This document shows positions 46,601-58,600 of a DNA stretch of 64,000 bases, one piece after another. The first letter of the stretch is position 1, and the number at the start of each line of letters is the position of its first letter. The position numbers were made by a program, and so were the translations under genes. This stretch comes from Agapetus fuscipes (Eukaryota > Arthropoda > Insecta > Trichoptera > Glossosomatidae): positions 3,968,001-4,032,000 of the forward strand of contig OX637363.1 of assembly GCA_951799405.1 (NCBI GenBank), read 5' to 3'. Under the pieces are notes generated by a model. It was not told where the DNA came from. It did no database searches and was given only the letters and a program-made list of their open reading frames with translations.

Positions 46601-49600
46601 AAGGTAGATATATTCGTTTACAGCCTCTATGTGTTTGTTGCTGATGTTTAGTTTAGGCTTTCGTTTGTTGGGCTCATAATTTTTGTTTTATTGATGTTCA
46701 TTTCAAGACCAATTTTCAGAGAGGTTTCATGCAGTTCTTTGATCATACTCTTCAGCTCTTCGATGTCTTTGCTTATAAGCACTATGTCGTCGGCAAAACG
46801 GAGGTGGTTCAGGTAAACTCCATCAATTTTGATCCCTTTGTTGTCCCAATTCATCATTTTAAAAATATTCTCCAGGGCCAGCGTAAACAATTTAGGAGAT
46901 ATAGTGTCCCCTTGTCGAACTCCTCGCTTAATGTTTATTTTATCAGTTCTTGTTTCGTCGTCTAGTTTAATATCCATTGTGGCATGATCATATATAAATT
47001 TAATGAGCCTTGAATATCTGGAGTCGATTCTTGCGTCGTTTAGAGCCTGTATGATAGCCCATGGTTCTACAGAATCGAAAGCTTTTTTGTAGTCCACAAA
47101 AGCCAGATGAATTGGGATTTTGTATTCAGTTGTCTTCTCAATCAGTAAACGGACAGTCTGGATGTGATCAGTTGTTCCAAAACCCTTTCTAAACCCTGCT
47201 TGTTCAACCGGTTGGTACATGTCAAGTTTTTGTGTTAAACGATTTGTTAAGATCTTTGTAAGCAATTTATACAGGTGGGACAGTAAGCTTATTGGTCGAT
47301 AATTCTCCAAATCTTCCGGATCTCCTTTTTTGAATAATAGTACCACTTCAGCATTGTGCCAGTTTTCTGGTATGGCTTCTAATTCAATGCATTTATTTAG
47401 AAGTATTTTCACGGCTTCATTTAATTTTTTGCAGCCCATCTTTAAAATATCATTTGTAATTTTGTCTTCTCCTGGAGCTTTATTTTTCTTCATGTATTTT
47501 AGAGCATTTTCCATCTCCTCGTGAGTTATTTCTGGTACATCTTCTGATCCCACGTTAAGTATTACGGTATTTTGTGATTGGTTTATATTTTGTGTTTTAG
47601 ATGTATATAGGTCAGTGTAGAATTCATGAATCGCTCCAGTGATCTCGGCCTTATCGTTTAATGTCCTGCCATTTTTGTCTTTCACTTTAGTAATATTTTT
47701 CTTTCCTTCCGCGTTATTTCTCCTTAAAACCTTCATATTTTTGTTTGACTCTATTGTCTTTGTAATAAGCTCGTTATTAAATTTTCGTAGATCCTTTCTC
47801 ACCTCTCTTTTGATTGTTTTATTTATTTCTTTATATTCGATGGTGTCTCTGCCCATACTTTTTCTTTTTTCCATAAGTGTTATTGTATTTGCAGATAGTT
47901 TGTTATTTTTATTTTTCTGCTTAAATGAAAGAGTCTTTACGACTGTTTGAAAATCTGAAGTAATCTTTTCTGATAAGTCGTTTAATCCCATGTTGTTTAG
48001 ATTTGTTAGGGGTTCCAATTTGTCTTTCATTTTTGTATTAAATGTTGCCCTTTGGAGCTTGATCATTTCCACTGTGGGTTGTTTTTTTTTTTTTTGTTCT
48101 TTATTATTGCAATATATATTTTATCAGGCTTATTTATTTTTAATTGCACATGATAAGAGAGCGCCGTTTTTGTGTGTGTCACACCTCAAGGGCCTTCTCC
48201 GATTACGGATAAGACTTTTTGAAAAGGTGCGTCTTGAGAGCTCCACGAAATATGCCCATAGATTTGAAGTTCTTCACTCCGGGTGGCAGTCTGTTCCACT
48301 CCACCGGACCCGCAACACAGAAAGCACGGTCTCCAAAATTTGTACGGATCTGACGGTGCGGCTGAACCAAATTGATCGCACCATCGCCCGCAGATCTGAG
48401 TGTCTGCCTCCTCACACCCATCTCAACAGGCGAAATCATGTCAGTCAGATAAGGTGGAGCCACGCCATTGATGGCTTTATATACCATCAGACAAACACGG
48501 TAGACCACCCTCTCCGGGAAACGAAGCCAGTGTAGTTTTTTTAACAGCGGAGTGATGTGAGCGAATTTGGATATCCCGAATATGAGCCTTGCTGCTGAAT
48601 TTAACACGGATTGAAAGCGGTTGAAATGCTTCTTTGGCTGCCCACTATAAAGCGTTGAGCAATAATCAATCCGAGACATCACAAACGCACTCACCAGGGT
48701 CTTAACCGCATCTGACGGATATGGGTAGTCAGCCTCATACCAAGTCTTAGAATACCACAATATCAATCTTCATTCAATAAGTCTAGCATCTCTGATACAC
48801 TTGTCCATGACTATGTTAAATAGCTAAGGAATCATCACACATCCTTGTCTTCCACCCATAAAAACTTCAAACCATTCATTATACTCACCATCAATAAGAA
48901 CATGCATGGACCGCATTTAGCAGAGCCCCATTCACTGCATATTCTTTCAAAACATCCCACAACATACCTCTGTTCACTGAGTCAAAAGCCTTTCCCAGAT
49001 CTACTTACAAAGGTCGTGAACAGATTCCACCTCACCGACAATTGTTAATCAACAAGTTGGGTTTTAAAAAAAAGAGTTGTCGTACAGTCTGATGCATGCT
49101 GAAAATCCTTTCTCTAGTAGTCACGCTCTTTATAATATCTTACAGAATACTTTTTGTGGTATACTGAGTAGACTGATTGGTCTGAAGTTCTAACAGTATT
49201 TTTGTCCCTTTTACCTTTGTAAATGGTAACAATGACTGCCTTCCTTCAGTCTATCAGTACTCCTCCAGTATTCACACAAAGCTTACATAATTCATGCATC
49301 CATTCTATTACACTTCATTGCCCGCTTTAAACATTTCACCATATATTTAACCAAATCCAGCAGACTTCACATTCTTCAAACATGCAATAGATACTTTCAT
49401 TTCTTCTTTCAAAATCCTCAATTTATTTTCTTCTTCCATTTGTTCATAAATTCTCCTATCGCCCTGACTAAAGATTCCTTCAAAATAGAGTTCCTCCTCA
49501 GTTGTCACAAAGAGAGGGTGCCAGCTCTTTAAGTCATTGGCTATGTCGCCAACGAAACGTCAAGAACAATGTAAGTTCTCCCATAGTGATTGACCTCATA

Positions 49601-52600
49601 TACGAAAAGTTTAATTACCTAACTGTGTAGTAATTATAATTGAAATATCCTTCAAAATAATTCTTCCCTCTCTTGCATACTTCTTCATTCTCCCATACGA
49701 TTTTACCGACAGCATTTTTGACTCTCGGGTAATGAGTGTTGTAAATGCATATTCAACAAGTACAAAAGTACATACGACAGTCTTCGATGAGGATACATTC
49801 ACCACCAGATTTATTGTAGATGTATCCTGGCTTGCAGAAGCAGTCTTCAGTGGCAACTTCGGCACAAATTGGACTCTTATTGGCACAGTATGGTCTGCAG
49901 GCGTTATTTTGAAGGACGTATACTTCATTTGGCCTGGTGCAAACGGCTGAAAATAAACAAAAAACTTGCTTTTAATATGATAAAAAATATTTCCTTCCAA
50001 GATGAGTAGGAAAATGATTAAGGCGATTCATAAAGTCAACTTGAAAATGTTTGAAAAAGAAAAAAAAATATTTCTACTAAGCTTATAAATTTCAAATCAT
50101 GACAGAGTATTATTGACATAATGATGAATAGTTAATACTCCTTGAAAACACGTTTCTCAAAGTTTGCCCGATAAAACAAAATTACGAAAAACCCTCTCCT
50201 TTTTCACTTTTTTGGTTTTATCTTTTTCTCCTTCAATCTAACGATTTTGAAATTCCGCTTTTTATTAAAACACAAAAAACTCAACATATAATACTCAATA
50301 CATTTTCAATATTCGAGCTATTTCGTCTGAAATATATTTTTTTGTAAATGGCGCTTATGACAAATATTTCTTGTGAAACTGCACCGAGGCGGCCATTCTC
50401 ATTGGACTGCGTTAGTCGCGTCATTCGAGAGCCATCTCTCAACGCGTGACGACGCTCCGTTTGATAGTGACAATTTTACAGAAAATATGGTATATTTTTC
50501 TGGTTTTCAGATATTTTACAGTATGGAATTGCTTTATGTAATCGTCCTTGACTTATAGGTTGGTATGAGGCTGACCACCCATACTGTAAAAAATGTTTCA
50601 CTTTGCCAATGTCACCCATGTTTCAGGGAATGTCGGCAAGAGTTGTTGGGCTTATGTTCATTTGAGGTTTGGATTTTATTTGTAAGTACACAATCAGCAT
50701 TGTAAGCGCGAACTACACGTGTTTGTTTGTGGGCATACATCTGAGAGCTTTGAAATAATATATCCTTGCAACTTAGATTATAGATTATAGATAGTTTGTC
50801 ATCATGAGAAACAAGAAAAACAAAATCAAAATATAAAATAAATGTCATAAAAGACCGAATTCATCGAAAAAGGTACATTAAATTATGGAGTTTTAATTCC
50901 ATGGAGAGGATATAAATTTGATTTAGTTCCAAACGACATATTATTGCTGTTTTCATTTTGTTACTATCTCCATGATTATAATACACAACTTAAGTGTTGT
51001 CGAGGGTATAATAATACGTCAATGTCACCCCTTTTTCAAAGAAGATTGGCAAAAGCTGCAAGGATTTTGTTCATTAGAGATTTGGATTATACTTTGTAAG
51101 TACGCATGCAGCATTTGTACGCGCGCACACTCTGCTTGTGGGCATCCATTTAATATGAATCATAAATGTCATTTTTCAACATTGCTTACAGATTACAGAC
51201 GAATATTTTTTTTTCTGTGAGCGAAAATGACTAGCTTGGCACTTTCTATGGATTTTTCTTGAATTAACGGATATTTTGACTGTAGGAAAGTTACCGAGTA
51301 AAAAAATATAGAGTTTTTCAAAATGCGTGCGTTAACTTATTTGTGCGAGCCAAATTCTTATCCATCTTCCGAGTTCTATACCTCGATGCTTTGGAACTAG
51401 CTTAGATGGCAGTGTATGCCTCCGCCGAATCTTCCTAGTGGGCGGGGCCTAAACACGCGAAATGCAAAAAATTTCTGAGTTTATATGAGGCCTTAAAACA
51501 CTCTCAGCATTACAAGACCAAGGAGAGCAGGAAGGCCAAAAGTGTGAGGGATGGACAGTGACAGTTGATGCAACCTAGGTGGATATAGAGCAATGGTGAT
51601 GGACAGGAGAGAATGGAGGAGCATCCTGTATTCAGCCAAGACCCACCCAGAGTTGACAAGCTCATGATGATGATGAACATGAATAAAATATAAGAAAAAA
51701 AAAAACAAAACAGTAAACTTACGGCATTCTTCAACAGGAATACAATCCCCGTTTCTGTCTAGTACATATCCTTCTTTACAGAAGCATCCTTCAGTCGGTG
51801 TCTGTTCACATGATGGCTCCCTGACCAGGCAGGAGGCTCTGCAGGTGCCGAGCTGCTCTTTGTACACCTCATTGGGCTTGCTGCATGATGCTGAGAATAA
51901 ACAAAGAAACAAAATTTACAAATTGAAGATTAAAGCTTTCACGGCTTTAAGTTGACATAATACCACCTTTTGTTCGGGCTGTGTAGCCGTGGTCTGGTTG
52001 GTTTTAATCTGAGCGGTTTTGTTAACACTAACCCAAAGGCCAGCGCCGGTTCAAGTACACCAGAACCTCTGAGAAAATCGAAGCGCCTGGCTAATCGTTG
52101 ATAATGACCACAAGCAGAAACATTATAATCTCTAATCTAAGTTGCAAAATATAAGTAACATTAGAGATTCACATTATATGCATTTTCACAAAACAGACAT
52201 GTACTTATAAGTTCGCGCTTAGACATACCAGTTCGCGCTTAGACATGCCAATAGAAGATATGTGTATACCTACGCATTTGTACATGCCGTATGTGGACCT
52301 ACAGCGTAAAAACCATAATCTCAAATGAATATAAGCCCTACAACTGTTGACGATCTTACCTGAAAAGGGGGTGACATTGGCAAAGTGAACCATTTATTGC
52401 AATATGGGTAGTCAGCCTCATACCAAGCCAGCCTCAACGCCATACTGTTTTCATAGTTTGCATGGACCGCATTTAGCAGAGCCCCATTCACTGCATATTC
52501 TTTCAAAACATCCCACCACATACCTCTGTCCACTGAGTCAAAAGCCTTTCCCAGATCTACTTACAAAGGTCGTGAACAGATTTCACCTCACCGACAATTG

Positions 52601-55600
52601 TTAATCAACAAGTTGGGTTTTAAAAAAAAGAGTTGTCGTACAGTCTGATGCATGCTGAAAATCCTTTCTCTAGTAGTCACGCTCTTTATAATTATCTTAC
52701 AGAATACTTTTTGTGGTATACTGAGTAGACTGATTGGTCTGAAGTTCTGACAGTATTTTTGTCCCCTTTACCTTTGTAAATGGTAACAATGACTGCCTTC
52801 CTCCAGTCTATCAGTACTCCTCCAGTATTCACACAAAGCTTACATAATTCATGCATCCATTCTATTACACTTCATTTCTCGCTTTAAACATTTCACCATA
52901 TATTTAACCAAATCCAGCAGACTTCACATTCTTCAAACATGCAATAGATACTTTCATTTCTTCTTTCAAAATCCTCAATTTATTTTCTTCTTCCATTTGT
53001 TCATAAATTCTCCTATCGCCCTGACTAAAGATTCCTTCAAAATAGAGTTCCTCCTCAGTTGTCACAAAGAGAGGGTGCCTCTTTAAGTCATTGGCTATGT
53101 CGCCAACGAAACGTCAAGAACAATGTAAGTTCTCCCATAGTGATTGATCTCATATACGAAAAGTTTAATTACCTAACTGTGTAGTAATTATAATTGAAAT
53201 ATCCTTCAAAATAATTCTTCCCTCTCTTGCATACTTCTTCATTCTCCCATACCATTTTACCGACAGCATTTTTGACTCTCGGGTAATGAGTGTTGTAAAT
53301 GCATATTCAACAAGTACAAAAGTACATACGACAGTCTTCGATGAGGATACATTCACCACCAGATTTATTGTAGATGTATCCTGGCTTGCAGAAGCAGTCT
53401 TCAGTGGCAACTTCGGCACAAATTGGACTCCTATTGGCACAGTATGGTCTGCAGGCGTTATTTTGAAGGACGTATACTTCATTTGGCCTGGTGCAAACGG
53501 CTGAAAATAAACAAAAAACTTGCTTTTAATATGATAAAAAATATTTCCTTCCAAGATGAGTAAGAAAATGATTAAAACACTCTCAGCATTACAAGGCCAA
53601 GGAGAGCAGGAAGGCCAAAAGTGTGAGGGATGGACAGTGTCAATGTTGATGCAACCTAGGTGGATATAGAGCAATGGTGATGGACAGGAGAGAATGGAGG
53701 AGCATCCTGTATCCAGCCAAGACCCACTCAGAGTTGAAGAGCTCATGATGATGATGAACATGAATAAAATATAAGAAAACAAAAAACAAAACAGTAAACT
53801 TACGGCATTCTTCAACAGGAATACAATCCCCATTTCTGTCTAGTACATATTCTTCTTTACAGAAGCATCCTTCAGTCGGTGTCTGTTCACATGATGGCTC
53901 CCTGACCAGGCAGGAGGCTCTGCAGGTGCCGAGCTGCTCTTTGTACACCTCATTGGGCTTGCTGCATGATGCTGAGAATCAACAAAGAAACAAAATTTAC
54001 AAAGCTGCATAATTCATTTTGTATTAGCTTACAGACAAAATTCAATCAGGATAATCTATGATCTACATTGCAAAGATATGTTGCATTGAAGATTTATATT
54101 ACATGCATGTCCACAAGCAGACACATGTAAGTTCGCATTTATACATGCCGCATGTGGACCTACAACATAAAAACCCTGATCTCAAATGAATTAATAAGCC
54201 CTACAACTGTTGACGATCTTCCCTGAAAAGGGGGTGACATTGGCAAAGTGAACCATTTATTGCAATATATATATCAGGCTTATTTATTTTTAATTGCACA
54301 TGATAAGAGAGCGCCGTTTTTGTGTGTGTCACACCTCAAGGGCCCTCTCCGATTACGGATAAGACTTTTTGAAAAGGTGCGTCTTGAGAGCTCCGCGAAA
54401 TATGCCCATAGATTTGAAGTTCTTCACTCCGGGTGGCAGTCTGTTCCACTCCACCGGACCCGCAACACAGAAAGCACGGTCTCCAAAATTTGTACGGATC
54501 TGACGGTGCGGCTGAACCAAATTGATCGCACCATCGCCCGCAGATCTGAGTGTCTGCCTCGTCACACCCATCTCAACAGGCGAAATCATGTCAGTCAGAT
54601 AAGGTGGAGCCACGCCATTAATGGCTTTATATACCATCAGACAAACACGGTAGACCACCCTCTCCGGGAAACGAAGCCAGTGTAGTTTTTTTTAACAGCG
54701 GATTGATGTGAGCTAATTTGGATATCCCGAATATGAGCCTTGCTGCTGAATTTAACACGGATTGAAAGCGGTTGAAATGCTTCTTTGGCTGCCCACTATA
54801 AAGCGTTGGGCAATAATCAATCCGAGACATCACAAACTCACTCACCAGGGTCTTAACCGCATCTGACAGATATGGGTAGTCAGCCTCATACCAAGTCATA
54901 GAATACCACAGTATCAATCTTCAATCATTAAGTCTAGCATCTCTGATACACTTGTCCATGACTATGTTAAATAGCTAACGAATCATCACACATCCTTGTC
55001 TTCCACCCATAAAAACTTCAAACCATTCATTATACTCACCATCAATACGAACATGCATGGACCGCATTTAGCAGAGCCCCATTCACTGCATATTCTTTCA
55101 AAACATCCCACAACATACCACTGTCCACTGAGTCAAAAGCCTTTCCCAGATCTACTTACAAAGGTCGTGAACAGATTCCACCTCACCGACAATTGTTAAT
55201 CAACAAGTTGGGTTTTCAAATAAAAAGTTGTCGTACAGTCTGATGTATGCTGATAATCCTTTCTCTAGTAGTGACGCTCTTTATAATTATCTTACAGAAT
55301 ACTTTTTGTGGTATACTGAGTAGACTGATTGGTCTGAAGTTCTAACAGTATTTTTGTCCCCTTTACCTTTGTAAATGGTAACAACGACTGCCTTCCTCCA
55401 GTCTATCAGTACTCCTCCAGTATTCACACAAAGCTTACATAATTCATGCATTCATTCTATTACACTTCATTTCCCGCTTTAAACATTTCACCATAATATA
55501 TTTAACCAAATCCAGCAGACTTCACATTCTTCAAACATGCAATAGATACTTTCATTTCTTCTTTCAAAATCCTCAATTTATTTTCTTCTTCCATTTGTTC

Positions 55601-58600
55601 ATAAATTCTCCTATCGCCCTGACTAAAGATTCCTTCAAAATAGAGTTCCTCCTCAGTTGTCACAAAGAGAGGGTGCCAGCTCTTTAAGTCATTGGCTAAG
55701 TCGCCAACGAAACGTCAAGAACAATGTAAGTTCTCCCATAGTGATTGACCTCATATACGAAAAGTTTAATTACCTAACTGTGTAGTAATTATAATTGAAA
55801 TATCCTTCAAAATAATTCTTCCCTCTCTTGCATACTTCTTCATTCTCCCATACGATTTTACCGACAGCATTTTTGACTCTCGGGTAATGAGTGTTGTAAA
55901 TGCATATTCAACAAGTACAAAAGTACATACGACAGTCTTCGATGAGGATACATTCACCACCAGATTTATTGTAGATGTATCCTGGCTTGCAGAAGCAGTC
56001 TTCAGTGGCAACTTCGGCACAAATTGGACTCTTATTGGCACAGTATGGTCTGCAGGCGTTATTTTGAAGGACGTATACTTCATTTGGCCTGGTGCAAACG
56101 GCTGAAAATAAACAAAAAACTTGCTTTTAATATGATAAAAAATATTTCTTTCCAAGATGAGTAGGAAAATGATTAAAACACTCTCAGCATTAAAAGGCCA
56201 AGGAGAGCAGGAAGGCCAAAAGTGTAAGGGATGGACAGTGTCAATGTTGATGCAACCTAGGTGGATATAGAGCAATGGTGATGGACAGGAGAGAATGGAG
56301 GAGCATCCTGTATCCAGCCAAGACCCACCCAGAGTTGACGAGCTCATGATGATGATGAACATGAATATAATATAAGAAAACAAAAAACAAATCAGTAAAC
56401 TTACGGCATTCTTCAACAGGAATACAATCACCGTTTCTGTCTAGTACATATCCTTCTTTACAGAAGCATCCTTCAGTCGGTGTCTGTTCACATGATGGCT
56501 CCCTGACCAGGCAGGAGGCTCTGCAGGTGCCAAGCTGCTCTGTGTACACCTCATTGGGCTTGCTGCATGATGCTGAGAATCAACACAAAAAAAAAAATAG
56601 TTGTAGTAAGAAATTTTGTATCGGCTAATAGACAAAAACAATCATGATAATGAATGCTGTGAATGGATTTTATTCAAGAAGTTCAAAAGTACATACGACA
56701 GTCTTCGATGCGGATACATTCACCATCAGGTTTATTGTAGATGTATCCTGGCTTGCAGAAGCAGTCTTCAGTGACAACCTGGGCACAAATTGGACTCCTG
56801 TTGGCACAGTATGGTCTGCAGGCGTCGTTCTGAATGGTATATACTTCATTGGGTCTTTCACAGACGGCTAAAAGTGAACGGCATATTAGTTTATTACAAT
56901 TATATTACAAATACTAGCTGACCCGGCAAACGTTGTTCGGCCATGTACATTATTTTAGGTAAATATTTTAGTTTTTAAAGAAAAAAACGTATGAAGGTAT
57001 TGTGAGTGTGTGTGAATGAGATGTAGACAAAGAGAAAAAAGGAGTGCTGTAGATGATAACCGCCGATAAAAACAAAAAAAAATAGTAATTGTCAACGACG
57101 TTAGCCATGTTGAAAGCACCGGTTCCCATAGATCACCGAAGTTAAGCAACATTGGGCGTGGTCAGTGCTTGGATGGGTAACCGCTCAGGTACACCGCGTG
57201 TCGTTGGCATCTTGGACCGGTCCGTAGTCCGTAGTGGCAACACTTCGGACTCGTAAATGGAAGGTTGTGGATTCGGATCCCAGCGGAGCACAAAAATATA
57301 CCATTTATATTTCGAATGTGCTCTTCGCTGGGTTGATAAATTCATAAACCTTTACCAATGACCGGTCACCAAAGGTCCATCCAGCCTCACAGCAACTGGG
57401 TCTTGCTTGAGTATTGGCGCTTTGTAGCGACGACCAAGCTCGTACACCTCTGCGGCACTACAACAAGTGTCATAGACCCCTAGAGTCTTTAGAATCTAGG
57501 GAGTCTCCCGCACAGGATTTCTTAAAAAAAAAAAAAGAAAAAAGTAACTCTTTGTTACATGAAGATGGAGGTGTTCTGAAACCGCTATTACAAATATAAA
57601 AATATCAATTAAAGTGGTATAAGACAAAGTTTGAACTTTGAACTTTTTATTCTTACTAAGATTTGAAAAAAAACAATCATAAAATTCTTCATGTATGAAA
57701 GAGGAGTTATTACTATGAAAATACTAAAATCGCGAAAAGTTGGATTCGAAATGTGAAAATTTTAGATCGTGTGTATGTTTTGATGACTAATAACAGAAAA
57801 ATACAAAAAAAAAAAAACGTAGGAAAAACTGATAGAAGAAATCTGTGTACGCTCTTTATAATCATATGGCTGTATGAAATATACTTGTTGTCCGATTCTG
57901 ATACAAATCAAATAAGCTTACAAAATTTCATGAGGATCTGTAAAACCGTTTCGGAGGAGTTCGACCACAAACATTTAGAGGCGAGAATTTTATATATAAG
58001 ATATTACAATTATTTTGTTACAAATATTTTCATTATAAAATTTGTATTCCACAGATATCATAAGTCAATGGGGTGCATCCTATGCTGATCCAGCATTTGA
58101 TAGTTTTTGTACACTTACGGCATTCTTTAACTGGGATGCACACCTTGTCCTTATTCTTGACAAAGCCATCTTTGCACTGACACCCTCTGTCTGGGCAAGG
58201 CGCCGAACAGGTGGAGAACTCTGGCTGGATGCATGTGCCTCCTAGACATGGGTTAGGGCAATGCAGACTCAAAGCGTTAGGGTCTTCACATCCTGTTAAC
58301 AACAACATAAGATAGTGGTCAGCCAAAGAAGCAGTTCAACCGTTTTCAATCTGTGTTAAATTCGGCAGCAAGTCGCATATTCAGGATATCCAAATTCGCT
58401 CACATAACTCCGCTGTTAAAAAACTACATTGGCTTCTTTACCCGGATAGGGTGGTCTACCGTGATTGTTTGATGGTATATAAAGCCATGAATGTCTTGGC
58501 TCCACCTTATCTTACTGACATGATTTTGCCTGCTGAGATGGATGTAAGGAGGCAGACACACAGATCCGTGGGCGATGGAGCAGTCAATTTGGTTCAACCG

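Larger units (their letters stand above)
50022..51492. mobile_element. TTAA-flanked DNA element (piggyBac-like), non-autonomous
   Basis: TTAA occurs on both sides (50018-50021 and 51493-51496), and sibling introns have a single TTAA (gattaaaacactctc, near 53571). The ends begin GGC and finish GCC with little further inverted similarity. The 1.47-kb body has no transposase and contains two S1 SINEs (50550-50791 and about 51010-51200). Confidence 0.85.
45593..51890 (-). repeat. Array unit 4 (A5 + B4)
   Basis: Exon A5 (51723-51890), an A-B intron enlarged to 1,776 bp by a TTAA element, exon B4 (49776-49946), then a 4.2-kb intron. That intron holds the inherited S1 SINE (45828-46019, continuing at 48720-48752), a short private insertion (45652-45790), an RTE (46020-48103), an L2 fragment (48114-48719) and the inherited RTE fragment (48780-49500). 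It shares the L2 insertion, gtgccagctcttt (about 49519) and catacgatttta with unit 6. Confidence 0.88.
51891..53971 (-). repeat. Array unit 5 (A6 + B5)
   Basis: Exon A6 (53804-53971), 303-bp intron, exon B5 (53330-53500), then a 1.4-kb intron with dispersed repeat R-x copy 2 (51925-52115), an inherited S1 SINE (52125-52428, with an internal gttcgcgcttagacat duplication) and RTE fragment (52435-53060). It has no L2, so it lacks the insertion present in both neighbours 4 and 6. Confidence 0.88.
53972..56572 (-). repeat. Array unit 6 (A7 + B6)
   Basis: Exon A7 (56405-56572), 303-bp intron, exon B6 (55931-56101), then a 2-kb intron with S1 SINE (54060-54268, rest 54870-54900), L2 fragment (54269-54869) and inherited RTE fragment (54930-55660). 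It is the unit closest to the founder exon B7. Confidence 0.88.
56911..58001. mobile_element. Dispersed insect repeat with 8-bp TSD, split by a SINE
   Basis: It starts ATACTAGCTGACCCGGCAAA and ends gagaattttatatataaga, with an internal accgtttcggaggagttcg. The octamer tattacaa flanks both ends (56903-56910 and 58002-58009). These end motifs are familiar from abundant arthropod repeats, but I cannot name the superfamily. It contains the 5S-tRNA SINE at 57091-57545 and no transposase. Confidence 0.75.

Noticed and set aside
32749..56867. CRISPR-like or satellite array
   Set aside because: The repeats are kilobase-sized exon-intron units with unrelated insertions, not short repeats with spacers or a simple satellite.
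57091..57210. Functional 5S rRNA gene
   Set aside because: It has several substitutions, is joined directly to a SINE and has no T-run terminator or 5S cluster context.
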